Shown here in pieces: positions 11,401-26,400 of a stretch of DNA of 64,000 nucleotides. The translations under genes and the position numbers were made by a program. Each line of letters starts with the position of its first letter. The first letter of the stretch is position 1. The stretch comes from Peronospora farinosa (taxonomy: Eukaryota; Oomycota; Peronosporomycetes; Peronosporales; Peronosporaceae), in the NCBI GenBank assembly GCA_947646735.1, contig CANTFK010000838.1, positions 434,001-498,000 on the forward strand. The letters run 5' to 3'. The notes beneath the pieces were generated by a model, which made no database searches, was not told the DNA's origin, and saw only the letters and a program-made list of their open reading frames with translations.

Positions 11401-14400
11401 ATGATAACGGAGTTGGCAGGAATGAAGCGCTCCTGCTACAAGTGGTGGACAATGTCGGAAACGGCAAAAAACTTTTAGATAAAGTGCGTAATGCACTGGA
11501 TCATGGATCGGCTCGAGGAAACTTAAATCTTCGAGCTGTAAGACTGAAGCGGCACGACAGTATGGAGAGTGTGCTTGAGAAAAGTGGTGGAATTGAGGAA
11601 GTGGACCGTGCGGTCCGAGCAACGTTTGCTGCTCTCTTGAAACATACTAATGTCTCCTACACAACCGAGCCAATTTCAAGAGAAGGTGCACTAGCAGAAA
11701 CGGTGATTGATGCCTGGAAGGCTGCACTACAGCTACGTCGTTGGTACGTCATCCCACGCGGTATCAACGAGTTTTCCTCACAATTGTCTTTGTTGCCTCT
11801 AGGATCGTGAGAGAGCAGCAAAAACTGGCTGTAGCTTTCAGGTAACCTACTACGCATCAACTTGTGCGTCCTTGTACACATGTATTAATTTTCTTTACTT
11901 GCTATTGCAGTGAGGCAGGGGCTCCAAGCGGATTTTCTCCAGATATGGAGGCAAAGGACCGGCAACAGGTATTATATAACGCAGTCTGCGAGCCTATTAT
12001 CCACAGAGCATTTCTTCTTCTCCAGGTGGCACCTGCACCAATTCAGGTTGCCCCACCTGCCTCCTCTCCGATGAAGCTTCTTCCTGGAATCTCGATAGCA
12101 AAAGTTTACGGTAAGATTTGATCTTGTTTTCGTACTCATCAGTACTAATATACTAAATGGCATGATTCCGAGCAGATTTCGCGATTAGGCATCAAAGCAA
12201 GCCTACTAAAACGAAGTTAGAAGAGCCCGAGCAGAAGCGTTTTGCGCGCCAATTGAACAAGCTGATGGAAACAAAGTCGGTAAAGGTGATGGAAGAAGAA
12301 GACGAGCAGATACATGCAGATATTTTCTCGTTCCTTCAGCAGTCAAGCAACCATCTTCTAAATTCCATTCGCGATAGCAAAGTTTCGTCTCACCACCCTG
12401 AAAAGCAAATGCGAGGCATATTGTCTACACATCAGCATCGCGCGAAGAAGCGATTACGAGGGCTTAAGACATTTGTCCGTCTCGTACAGAATATCGATAA
12501 TCTCCCAGTGTCGCGGTTCCACGTGATTCCCATGCTGTCTTCTGCGTTTAAGCGCGTTCGCATGAGCAAAGGTCAAACCATGAGAAAAATGTCAGTAGAA
12601 CAAACTTCAATCATCAAAGTGCACTATTTGGCTGATCTCGAGTTTGCTGGGCCTCAGCTATCGGACGCCATTCGACGGGAATTCTTCCATTTGCTGACTA
12701 TCCTTCTTGAAACATCAACAAGGCACCTTCACCAAATTCAGCAGCTCATCGAAGCTAAGATGGATGGTAAAACGAATGAGACAAGGTCAGTTTCGGCATC
12801 GATTCATCTTGCTGTACACGATATTCTACTGGTACTGGAGACATGCTGTTTCCCATATAGAGGGCAAGATTGGAACCACCTTCAGTCTACCAACTTGGTA
12901 GCGCTAGTGACGGACATGACGAGCTGGAAGGGATGGCAAAGCTTCATTCAGTACGATACGTCAGATTACTTACTGGCGGGTCATAGCTGTACCGAGAAAT
13001 ATACCATACTTCCAGCTGGGACGGGATCGAAATACCCACATGTCATTTGTTCGCGGTATTTGACGCTCGGGACTGATCACCGTAAAGTGACCATCGCTCA
13101 TAAGAGCCTATACGGAAGTGATGGAAATCTGCGGACATCGAATAAATCACAGAACAGAGGTGGGCTTGCGGTATTTGAAAAGAGTTTTTACAGGGGTCGT
13201 TGGTATTGGGAGGTTTCAGTGCGACTACTTGGTGGTACTCCTGTGTTTGTTGGCGTCACATCCGGCACAACAGATCTTAATACGTATGTTCCGGGAGATT
13301 GCAGTCTTTGTGGGGTGCTTCTTTACCACGAAGGTGTTATGGGGGATATTACAACCGGAATTCAATGGAATTGTTCGGATACTCTTGGCGTTCTGTTAGA
13401 TTGTGAGAAGCGACAAGTGGAGTTTTACAACGGTGGGAAGAGATGCTACGTGGTCTCCGTAGCTTCAATCAATTCCATTGTATGCGGTTTCTTTCCTTCA
13501 ATTGGTGTCAAGGATGCCGATGTGCTTTGGCATCTCGCGCCTTCTGTCCCACCAAAATTGTGGTGTGCTAGCTCCAACTTTCAATTTCCAAATGGAGTCA
13601 TCTCTGGAGGACTTGTAGCAGCTCCTTTTGATGGAGCATCGATTGGTTGGAACGGATATCTTAAAGGAAGTCACCTGCAACTCTTGCCAAATGGAACGAC
13701 GGTGTCTGCCGGTGACTGCAGTTCATCTCACGATCAGTTTGAAACTCTTGTTGCAAGCCAGGGTTTTGAAAATGAAAGCATTTTCGTTGAGGTTCGTGTT
13801 ATTACGGCGGGGAAACATGGACGATCCGCACTCAGTTTTGGTATTGTTAGCTATGACTTTTCGGAGTTCGATGAGCCGCTTCGGAACAAGTTAGATGTCA
13901 CGTGGAAGAGTGTAGAGGAGGTGTTACATTCGGGAACTATTGGAGTTTTGTTTGATTTCAAAAAGGCGACCATAACTTTGTATTCTGGCCGCTGGGAATC
14001 GGAAGTATGCCATATAAATCTTGCAACGCTAAGCAAACCTCTCTTTCCTGCCGTGTCAGTGCTCTGCAATGGCACAGTTTTCGACGTAAATTTTCATCCC
14101 CGCCCTCGTCTCGAATTACCATCACAAGTATTCTACCCAGCAACAAAACTTCTGAACCATCACATGTCTAATGATCTACAACTTGGAAAAAGTCTGCAGC
14201 TTCAAGTACATACTTGTGATGGCGGAGAGTTCAGCAGCTCACGTATCACTCGTAATTGTCTTGTGGATGATGCAGCGGTTTATAGCTCGTCTAAAGGAAC
14301 AAATGTTAACCTGGTGCTGAAGCATGAGGTTGATACTCCTATGTGCGTAAGTTACATCCATCTCAGAGGTCCCGGGTCAGGTTACTCGAGTCCTCTTCGT

Positions 14401-17400
14401 TGTGCCATCATTTTTATCACCAGCATACCTCCTGACCTAGCGTGCTTCCAAGAATATGACGACATGACCGCGGAGGAATTTGTTGCTCTGCCATTTCCTC
14501 CCATCAATGGGTGCTACCCCCGCGATGAAAGTGTTCCAGTCGCATTTTTTGTACTGGACGGTAGCTGCGCTCAGATTTCTAAACAGCTTGCTCATCCGGT
14601 TTCTGGTCGGTACATCCTTATTAAAGCGCTATGCCCGGTGGCTGGAACAAACATTGATATTGGATACATAGGTGTCTGCGGTATCTTTGATCGTGAGAAC
14701 GGGCCTGCGTACAACAACACGATGGTAGGATCGTATAGCTGCGAAGAATGTAAGAGAACGTCGTTATGTGGAGTGTTTTATGCACACGGAGAAGATGATA
14801 GCTTAAAGCTGTGTGCTGCGTGCTATGATGACAATCGAGGCGATTTGAATTCGTCATACTACGTCTACACGTCTGATAAATCTCAAGGCGATCATCTGAA
14901 AGCAAAGAAGTTGCTATGCCCTTTACGAAGGTCATGGAACGACAAGGCTACAGTCCTAAGCGATGTCTTCGACAGATCTAAATTGTCAAATACTGCCAGG
15001 GACGGAAACCCGTCAGCAATTGCACAAGAAGAAATAGGAAGAACTGAAAGACTGTCTAATATGGCCAGTTTCGATGATTGCAAGCTGTTTTCCTGTGGGC
15101 AAAACAATTATGGAGAACTTTGCTTGGGGCACTGTAACTCCACAAGCAAGATGGAGCATGTGCCATTTTTCTCTACAAAAGCAATTCGTAATATTGCAGG
15201 AGGAAATGAAGTTCTTGTTGTAGTGATGAAGGATGGAGCTGTTTTCACGTGTGGTCTTAACAAGAGTGGCCAGTGTGGTAATGGTACATTTAGAGAGCGG
15301 GTTATGTTAGCTACTCCTGTTCGTGCACTAAGCGGAATCACGATTAAGACGGTTGCTGCGGCAAATGGTTGCGAGCACATGTTAGCAATTGCGTCCGATG
15401 GTGCTGTATATTCTTGGGGATACAACGATCGTGGTCAATTGGGACTTGGCTTGACGATTTTAAAGAGTCATACGCCGCACAGGATTGAAAGTTTGCGCGA
15501 AAGGTATCACGTAACAGCGGCAGCAGTTAGTTATCATCACAGTGCAGTAGTATCAAGCACCGATGAGCTGCTAATGTTTGGCATGAATGACTGCGGGCAA
15601 CTGGGTCTCGGCAACACGCAACATCAACACACACCACAATTGGTATACTCATTGTCGCGTCAAGTCATTACGAAGGTAGCGTGCGGTCTTTATCACACTG
15701 TCGCAATTACTAGTGATGGAGAAGTATACTCGTTCGGAAATAATGACTATGGTCAGTTGGGTCAAGGGCATGTTCGCAGTACGAAAGTGCCAAATCGGGT
15801 AAAGACGTCGCTTGGGGGGAGTGATGAAAAAATTGTAGCTGTGAGTTGTGGTTACTATCACACCGTATCAATTAGTGAGAAAGGCAAGCTTATCACATGG
15901 GGGCGGAATGATTATGGGCAACTGGGAATTGGAAGCAAAGATCACAAAAGTAGTGCTCAGTATGTACCACTTCCTTTGTCATCAAAGGTTAAGTCTGCAT
16001 CATGCGGTTGTTATCACACACTCATTCTGTTGTCAAATGGAAGGGTGATGATCTTTGGACGAAACAACAAGTGTCAGCTCGGGATAGGATCAAAAACGCT
16101 TCCGTCTGCAGACCTACCTTTGCCGGTTGCTTTAAACCCACTGGCAGAAGATGAGGTGGTTTGTATAGCTGCTGGATTTTACAGCTCGTATATCTTAACA
16201 GGGCGTTCAGGCAAGAGTCGTGGCATTGATGACACGGTTGATGATGTGGGTCAGACAAAAGACCTTCCGGAAAATGGTTGCTTGGTGAATTCAGATGAAC
16301 TTTTCGAGTCTATGATGAAGGAGATCGACTCCAAGCTCAGCATAAATTCCCTGACAAGGCGTGAACCGTTCCAGATCAAACACGTACAACCCAAGTTGCT
16401 ATTCATTAAGTTGTATGCTACTGGGTGGGCAATGGTCCGCGCGCTTATGTACCAATCCGTTCAAGATGCCAACGACAATGCTAAAAATCGCTCGACAGTT
16501 TCAAAAAACTGCGCGAATCCAGTGCTGTCCATGCTCCTTGATTTTTTGCTGGAAAATTTGAAGCTCTTGCAAGGTGATTCTGTAAACAGTAGTATCAACG
16601 CGATGAATATCTCTGGAGCATCCCACGCGTTGAGTGCAAGCGTTTCGCTGAAGCGGGTATGCATTGGGCTCCTGCAATACTTTGGTATGAAGCTTGTCGT
16701 ACCCGCACCAATTTCTGGGGCGCTTGAAGACATTACTCCAGACTCTATGCACGAGCACTTTTTTAGGAATCAGATTTTAAGCGTTCTTCTAGCGTGTGGT
16801 TCAGCAAACACTAGTGTTTGTTCCATCATCGCTTCAAACTCGGTGGTGATGGCTCACATCATCAGTGGAATAAGCTCTTCCGATTTGGCATCAGCTACCC
16901 TTTCCATTCGTCTTGCAATGCTGGTATTCCCGCAGCATTCGGTGTCCACGTTCAACAAAATTTACCGATCTCAACAGTCGACTCCAGAGTTTTTTTCCGA
17001 CGATATTCTCAATATGCTCATGTTACTGGTGGGTCGTCCGCTTCTCCTACGTCCGCCACTTTGCTCGCACGAAATAAACTTGGAATGCACGAGCACTACT
17101 CTATGTCATTCTGCTCACTGTCTAAAAGAGGTAACAGTGACGAATGACACCGAGATGGCTCACCTCCAAGAAGTTGTGCTCGAAAAAATGCATGTTACAG
17201 AAGCAAAGGCAGCCGAGGTTGTGGCATTGCTACGGTATCTCACCCTTTATCCTGCATGGAAAGTAGCAATAAATGCTGCGCTTAACAGAGCTTTTGTCCA
17301 GTCAAACAAGGTTCATGAGTTGCTGAATACTATTTGTGCATACTATGGCAACGTTCCAAACATTGATAACATGGAGATACAAACTCCAGAGCTTGAACGA

Positions 17401-20400
17401 TTCAACGGATCCTATGATGCCACATCACTAAGAAAACCCGAATCAACTACATTATTGCCAGAAATGGACGAATCGATGAGCAACGCATCCGATTACAATA
17501 CCAAGGCTAGTGATTTAAAAACCATCACGCGAGATAAGCACTCTTTGATGCTTTGGCAAAAAGCAAGGATTGCTCTTGACGTGCTAGCAACGGTTCTGGC
17601 AGCTGTAAGTATCGTTGGTGGGCATGTCGAAGCCTTTAGAGAGGGCGGGTATGTCACTATTGAAAATGAAGGGACTCAGGGATCATGTAGATTGGGCATG
17701 CTTACAGGGATGACAAGGGATCCACGCACGAGTGATATATTGGCCCAGGTAGTTATAGAGACCAGTTCCGAAGTACCCGAGATACCATTGGTTGACGGAA
17801 ATGCAAGAGCTCAGACATTCGCGCTTGCGAAGCTTCAGAGTGTGGAGCGGATACCTGCTCTTGCCGACATGTTCAATGATGTTGAAAACGTCATTGTGAC
17901 ACTATCGTCGATGGTTTCTACCATCTCTTCTGTTGAAGAGGGAGGTACCGTGTATTGTGACCTTGATCTATCTCAGAACAACGCTGTTCAACAGGTGTTG
18001 CGGAATCGACTTAGAATGTTCAAAAAGAAATTACGGTGGCGATCATCGAAGGCGTTATCGTCCTTGTTGACACAAATCCCGAATCTGAGCCCACATCTTC
18101 TGACGATGGATTCACAGCTCGTTTCAAGCCTGGCCACGCTAGTTGCATCTGAGAATAAGCTCCCGTGGGCAAGCAAGTCTGAGATGTCGGCGCTTGGAAA
18201 TACAAATAACCTTCAGAAGCGATGGCTTTGTGTTAAACAAAGGCAACTATTCTTGGATACAGAGGAAGCGATCGATTCTGCTCTAGACCATTTCGAAGCC
18301 AAAATACGCAACGAAGTCATCCAAAAGTTGGAAAGCAAAAATGCTCTGAGTTGGAAAATAGATGCCATTCAGTCACCTCGCTGCAAAGTTAATCATCTTT
18401 CGCTTGCAGGTGTTGGCTCGGTGGATTTTGATTCAAATAGTTTACATGGAGCTGGAAAAGGATCGGATCGATTGAATGAAGGAGACTTTTCGTTTGGTGC
18501 TTGGGGCGTTTTGCTCCCACTTCTACCGCTAAACAAGACTGAACAGGGGCAGGTGGATGGCGCTTTTGCGCATTCAGCCACAGGCTACGCACCTTTTCCG
18601 CTCACAGCGTCCATCATTCGGGTTGGTCGCGCCGCAGATGCAAGCGATCTCATTGTAAACGATCGAAGTGTCAGTGGTCGCCACTTCCATTTGCGGAGAT
18701 TAGGGCGCGAAGCTGAAGGGCGCGAAGAACAGTTTGAACTTCAGGATTTCAGTAAGAATGGAACTATCGTTAACGGTGTGAGGGTTCATGGGTCAGCTAC
18801 ACGTATTACGACGGGATCTCGAATCTCGTTAATATTGTCGCGAGGTGGTTTGGCAACTTATGAATTTCGAAGTCGGATATCTAGTGGTGGTGCTGGAGGT
18901 CGTCATGCGCCATCTTCTACTGCCACGGCGCAACAAAATGCTGGTGATCTTAACATATTAATTCCTGACCAGGAATATCAGCAACCGCAAATTAATACTA
19001 CCCCGATCGTGCCGGGAAGCCCTGCAGAGTTACAGAATCGCGGAACTCGTGGCGGTTCTACCTTATCGGAGGGCTTCACTGAGGGCCACGGCCGTCAGGC
19101 AGTAAGACAAGGCATGCGTGTGATATCATCTGTGCTAGAAAGCGATGTTCCTGAAGCGTTGCTTTCACCGAATCCTGCGGTGGATTCACCTCGAGCTGGC
19201 GGATATAATTCTCCTCGCTCCTTACTACTTCAGGCTCCGGGTACCCCTGCTGTCAGGTCTCCAGCTGCAAACATGTTTTCTACTACGATTCCATCTACCA
19301 TTCTTTCTCCTGCATCATATCAACAGCGAGAGAGCTTTTCGCCAAACGAAGCTACGGGGACAGCATCACCTCGCACCCAGGACAGAGGTAATGGGTCGAT
19401 GCTTCGTATCGCACTAGGTCGCGACAGCGTAAATCGCGATTCATCTACGCAGCGACCCCGCACTATGCAGAATGAACTTGTAGAGACACATGTTCAATAC
19501 TCAAGCGATGACATCAGCTTGCCCTCCCATTTGGTACGTTTCGCTTCTGTGTTTGCTTATGTTTTCATTCTGCATTGAGTAGAATGATTCTAAAATCCTT
19601 TTCTTCGATGACAACCGGTACAGAATGCATCGCCCGATCTCCAAGAGATGCAGCTACTTGCGCACCGTCTGCTTGCACGTGCTCAAGAAGAAGACTTGAT
19701 TGTCAGTCTTTCTGACTGCGAGGAAGCACTCCGGATGACATCCAATAACAAAGACGAAGCATTAACGTTGATCCAACAAAGGGTCGAAGTCGACTCGGTA
19801 ATTGGTAGTTCGAAGTGCATTTCTGAAAGAGCTACTGCGTCGATTGCTGACTTGTGTGTACCTGTATAATGCAATGCAGAGCAACTATCCTTCAAATGTG
19901 CGTCACTTGGCAATGGTTCTAGGAAGAACGGAACCAGTATGCGCAGAGGCATTGCGCCAAACGAGTAATAATTATGGGAATGCACTTCGCTTACTTCTGA
20001 CAAGCGCAGGCACTGAGTTAGAACGCTCGTTGTTGTCATTCAAACGTCTTGATGATGCTACATCAAGGGATAGTATCGAGGGGTCTCGTACAAGCGTACC
20101 GACAACCGAACCTCTGACTAGCTTCCAAGATATTTGTGGTCAAAATCCAAGTTACGTTCTAACCGAGTCTAGCACGATGTGTCCTCCTGTAACTCAAAGT
20201 GTTGCAGCCAGAGCGCATGGCAGTCCTGTTAAAACAAAGAAGATGGACAAAACTAGCAGTGTGGGTCTGGATAAACTGCAAACAAAGTCAGACATAACGC
20301 TGTGGAGCGAGAGCAACAGTAGCTTTGACAATGGGATTCGGCAGATGAATGCATTTGAGACCGAAATTGAGGAGGAAATTCTCTGTGACTGTCTTGCTGC

Positions 20401-23400
20401 CATACACGCACGCAAGATCTTTAACGAAATCGTGAGACTATCTGAAAGTGCGTTGCAAAGTGACGAAATGCCACTCAGTGAGCTCAGTGACCCTCTCGTT
20501 CTTCGTTCGTTGATTTCACTTTTGAAGGCACCTGGAAAAGCCAACGAAAATGCATTACTTCCTGAGTCGGAGTGCCAGCAGCGCAAACTGTCAAATAGTG
20601 GGGGAATTCAACTGATGCTGTTGCGCATGGTGCGGGAGGTAATGTCGCGCTCTATCTCACAGACACTGCTGGGAAATTTGACCTCATTTAGAAACCTCTC
20701 GAGTCTGCAGCGATCAATTGGCCACGTGACGGATCAGACAATTAAGGTAGGTTATCGTGGGGTCACTCGACTTCTTAAGTTTCGATTTGAAAGTGAGCAA
20801 AGGAGACGAATCAACGCTGGAGAGGAAGTTTATGTTCAGGATCAGCCCAGTACATTGGAGAATCTCACGTTTGAAACGATCTTGCACATACTTTCCCGCA
20901 CGCACGTTGTACCAGCCGCAACGCTTGGCTGGGAGAGTTCACCGCTTCGATCCCATAAAGGTGATGGTTGTTATCCTAAGGGACCGATTACACTTTCATG
21001 CGGTCTAGAAGTTGTTGTAGTTGACACGTACGAGAAGTTGTGGAATATCCCTCCGCCTGATCTGCTACTAAAGTTCCGTCACAAATGGCGAAAACGCTTT
21101 GCTACTAATGATCATGCGTGGATGAAGTCAACTGCGGATAATGCCGTGGCTATTTGGCGTCCGACCGTACCCCCAGCGATAGAATCTGCAACTTCAGGCT
21201 TTAAATGGTTCTGCCTGGGTGACGTCGTAAAATGCAATAACGGTGCTCCGGATGCCCCAATGCTACTTGTCAGCGACAGTAATAATCAAGGATTGTTGGC
21301 ACCTCCTGTAAGTTTTGAACGAATCGACGCTACTGGAAAAGGCTTGCCTAGAAACATTGAAAGCGTTCCTGATTTCCAACGTAAACATCTGCGCTCAGTT
21401 TGGTGGCCTATTGCGCCATCTGGGTATGTTGCATTAGGTTGCGTGGCTGGAAGTAAGGAAGACCCGTTTGAGCCTCCAGAAATATCTAGAATACGCTGTG
21501 TTCGCGAAGATCTTGTGAAACGTGTTAAGGGGGTATTCCGTTGTGTATGGCGCGCATCATCTCCTTCACACACTGATGGAGGAGGTGCAGAACGTTCCAC
21601 AATAATTGAGGCTGGCGATGGAGCTCAGGATGAAGATATTAGAGGAAACGACAATTTTGAGCACCACTCAATCGGCTCATCGCAAATGCACATGTTACCA
21701 TTGCCTGTTGCCGACGATGTAGTCGTCAATACATCTCTGTGGACAGTAGATTCGGACTTTACCAATGGTCTCTTTTTACCAGTGGTTACGCTGAACGATG
21801 CGAGCACTAGCGAGCCCAGCACCGCGTTTGTGCTGAATATCTCGGATGAAGATATCGTTATGTGCGCACCAGTTAGTGTTGAGAACGTACTTGACTTTCT
21901 CGAGGCATTGCTTCAGTACCAGCGCTTGCTAGTAAGCAAGCAGTCAGAAAATGACATGAGTTCGACATGCCTGCGTTCTGAGTTGCCGGCCGCTCTGTTT
22001 GCGCTGGTGCAACAGTTGCTGCGTGAAAACTATGGTTCAAGTGGAGAAGCTGCCGTATCGCTTGTGCGAGCGCTTATTACTGTGACTCAGCGTGGTGCAC
22101 ACTGGTATGACAAGCAATCTCTTCTTTACTGTCGCTCTAAGATCATTGCTCTGAGCCAAGACCAGGACGGTGGATTTATGTTGCCCGCCCTATTACAAGC
22201 ATTTGTGGAATTAATGCTAGCTGTAGATGATCAGCAACGTAGCTCACGTGTGCAAAAGCTAGCCACCTGTTTCGAATGCGATGGTGGTAGCCCGCTGACT
22301 TTGCCGTATCGCTTCCACTTTTCTAAGAAACCGTTCGTGGAGATGTTAGTGAATCACTCGTCCAAGATAGCAGTGACTCGACACCTGTCAGGTGAAGAGC
22401 GAAAGTTCTTAGTTAGTTATCAAGCTGAAGGTGGAAGGAATGCCGCTGCAAGAGAAGCGATGGCTATGAAGGGACTTGGTGCGTCCCCCGAGGATGCGCA
22501 TTCTTGCCGCTTTGAGCACACACCCGTACTTGTAATGACAATGTGCGATGAGGTGAAGGCTGAAGTAGTGTATTTCGAGGTCACAGTTGTAGAGTGGAGC
22601 GATAGTACTAGCGTGGAATGTTCGCTCCGTTTGGGATTCTCGCCGCCGTCGTTTCCTTTGGAAGGAGTACTTGCTGGCAGTACTGCGGAAGGTTCGCGGT
22701 CTTACTCGTTCGCGCCGGCAACTGGCCAAGTGCTTTGTGAAGAAGATACTGTGGTAGATCGCTGGCAATGGGCTGGTCCCGCAGGTGGTGTGAGCCCTAT
22801 TGATGTCTTTGGTTGTGGTTTGCGCCTGGATACTCAAGAGATATTCTTCTGTAAGAATGGCCAAATGCTGGGTACTGCTTTCTCAAGCATTCCTGCTCCT
22901 CAGCAACTCCATCCTACAATTTCCTTTAATGCCGACTGTAAGCTGCTGGCTAACTTGGGATCTACGTCGACAACATCAGCAAAAGACGCCAATTTCGACT
23001 TCAAGTTCCATTCGCTTGACTGTGACGACTTAATGAGTGCCTTTGAATGGTTCGAACCACTTAGTCAAGTTTATGGCGTGATGAAGGCACTAATGGACCC
23101 AGCTAGGCCCGACAAGGTGGATGTTGGTGTCGAGCCAACTGAGGAATCGAGCGACACTGCTCAGTTGCCGGATGAGTTCCTGCTTTCCGCCGACAATTTC
23201 TTGTCAGAGATCTCAGAGGGTGTATGTGTCCACGTGGAGAGCGCACACCCGTATGAACTAGACCTACAAGAGTCCCTCGTTAGTTGCCCATTAGCCACAA
23301 GTATTCATCTGCGCTTGTCTCCTCAAAGTGAGACTGCGAGTTCTCATTGCCTGCGAATTCTGCAAGGCGGAAGTACCTCGGGTAGTGAGGGTGAAGTACG

Positions 23401-26400
23401 AGCATTTACTGGTGCTTGCGGAGGGCAGGAGGTCACCATTGTTGGAGACAGTTTTGTGTGGCGATTCCCGGTCCAGTCAAACTTTCAATGCCGTGTGGAC
23501 TGCGTGCGCAAAGGACCATACCTTAAACTTGATGCACGAGACACACGACTGTCACTTGTGCGAGATAAAGGCTGGCAAGCCGCTATTGGTCTGGCATGTT
23601 GTGAAAGTGGAGTGCATATCTGGGAAGTGCGCATTAGTTTTGTGACCGCAAGTTCAAATATCTTTTTGGGCATCGCTCGCAGAGACGTTCGTATGGACTC
23701 CTATTTAGGAAAGGACAATCGTGGATGGGGCTGGATTGGCAATCGTGCGCTCTGGCACAATGGAAGCAAACAACGGGGCACTTATGGTGAAAAGTTTAAG
23801 ACAGGAGACATTGTCCGACTCACGCTAAATCTACGTCATGGCACACTCAGCTATGCGCTTAACGGCAAGGATCTAGGTGTCGCCTTTGGCCCGGGTGGCA
23901 CAGGCCCTAAGCTTGAGGGTACATTCTACCCTGGATTTGCATTGTACAACCAACGGGACTCGATTGATCTCATCGGAGGACACCGGGTCGAGGATGGAGA
24001 ACTAAAGCCAGATTTGCCTCGAACAGGAAGTGGGATCGAGAGTGGAAACGATTCCTACTACAGCAATGAAGAGGAAAATGTAGAGAGTTTCGGGGGGGAT
24101 GATGCGAGTCTTGGTGACAGGGTCATTCCGAGCTTCCGCATGGATTTGGCTACAACATTGAGCCAAATGGGATTTCCTATGAAGTGGTGTCTGTATGCTT
24201 TACGTCAGTGCGAAGACGATTCTGAGCAGGCTACAGACTATATTCTCGCCAATATGCATACTATAAAAGCGCTTGCTCGTGGAGAAACTGAGGCAACGAT
24301 ACGTGGCGGACGCCATCGCCTGCTACTACATGAACAAGCTCTCTCTATGTCTGAAAGCTTAGTTGATGACTCGCTAGATACACTACCGGTACCCCCTCCA
24401 CCGCCTATCGAAGGAGAAGTAGACGTAGTTCGATCGGTAAAAGAGGTGACTACTGCTGACCCATCGACGCTTTCTCAACAGCAGCCACAACGCTCTCCTG
24501 AAGACACCATGTGGGGCATAGCGTTCACTGCCGTGCCAGAATTCTCCATTACCGGTCGCCGTCTACTAGCAATTAAATTTGGTTCCAGACTGCATCGGTT
24601 GCACGCATCACAACGTGTATTTACGTTGGAACGTGATTGTGCTCTCGTTGAACTTGTAAACGAGATATGCGAGTCACGTGCAGAGGCTTTGTTGAGTTGT
24701 GACCCTCTCCGCATGAACCCAGAGGAGTTTGCTCCAACAGAAGACCAGATCCACGTCTTTCCGATACTACGAAATATTCCTCTCGAAGCACTCCAGCGCC
24801 GCTTTTTGGTGTTGCGCAACTTCAATTGCCGCTTGCAGAACACTCTCGCTTTCATCGACTTTTCGGCCCACGACGAGCGTTCCCTTCTAGCTCGTGGTGC
24901 GCGTGAACTCCGGGGTGTGGTCTTCCAGCACGTCAAACTTGCATGGTGGCTCGGCGTTCTCAAAGAGCAACAAGCACCAGCTGCAGCCCGTCCAGAAATT
25001 GAGGTAGACCGCCACCGCGCTCACGACGCACTTGAGCTTTCTGAACGTGGAGATCTGCTCGCAAGTGAAGCTGGAAAGCGGGACAGTGTATTTGCACAAA
25101 CGTTCAAGCAATTGCATGGCCTACCGCCAGCATTGTTGCGAGGAGCTGACCGTGCATTTAAGTGCCAATTTGTGGGCGAGTTTGGTGATGACTTCGGTGG
25201 TTTATACCGCGAATGTTTGGCGCAACTCAGTGTTGAGCTGCAGGTTTTCACACCATTGCTGCCTGTGCTACGGCCTTGTCCCAACGCCTTGATGAGCACT
25301 GGCGAAAATCGTGAGCTTTTCGTACCGAACCCCCACCTACGCACAAACCCACAACGAGTGCAGATGGCAGAATTTCTTGGTAAGCTCGCAGGTGTGGCTG
25401 TGCGGACTAAAACACCGCTAGATTTGAATCTCCCGTCGGCAGTATGGAAGTTACTGGTGGGGCAGCAAGTGACACGACGCGACATTGAAGCCATTCATAG
25501 AGGATGTTTTCAGGTCGTAGATACCATTGCTAACCTTGATGCTTATGGTGTCACCGAAATGATGTTTGACGAGATTGTGGACGCAAGTTTTACTGTGTTG
25601 TCAAGCACACGAGAAACAGTCGAGCTAATTCCTGGTGGAAGTCACTTGCACGTCACATGGGATGACCGTGAGGAATATGCGCGCGCTGTTGAAACCTATC
25701 GCTTAACAGAGTTTGCACCAGTGTGTGGGGATATGTCGCGAGGTTTGGCGACTATACTACCAGCACCTACGCTAGGTCTTTTCTCGTGGCATGAACTGCG
25801 GACTCTCGTCTGCGGTAAGCCTACCGTCGATATAGGTATTCTACGGCGGCGCACGATATACAGTGACGGCTGTCAGGCAACCGACAAGCACATTGCCTAC
25901 TTCTGGGACGTCCTGCTCAAGTTCAGTAACGAGCAGAAATCGTCTTTCCTACGCTTCGTCTGGTAAGCCAGCACAATAATACAACTCTGTGGCGTCGAGT
26001 GTTCTAACACGCTTTTATGAATTTATTGCAGGGGACGATCGCGTTTGCCTACACATGCTGCTGACTTCACACAGGATTTCAAAATCTCAGGGCTGCCCAA
26101 GTCTGTCGGTCGCGCTGATATGTATCTGCCTATTGCACACACATGTACGTTTATCGTGGACCCATGGCAATGTTAGCTTTGACTGACATTTTGGGTACTT
26201 CGTAGGCTTCTTCTCACTCGACCTACCTGCTTACTCGTGCCACGAGGTCATGCATGACAAGCTTGTGTATGCCATCACTCACTGCCAGTCTATTGACGCG
26301 GACAATACAGCGGTGGCTCAACGAGCCGGCCAAGGTATCAACTGGACCAACATGACCGCGACAGCCTCGAGTGCTGTTACCAGCGTATCAACCAGTGCTG

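Noticed and set aside
12253..19578. Treating the large frames at 5.7-9.7, 9.9-11.8, 12.2-19.6 and 19.8-26.0 kb as four separate genes
   Set aside because: None of the later frames has a good ATG near its beginning, GT-AG introns of 59-90 bp with matching phases connect all of them, and there is no intergenic space.
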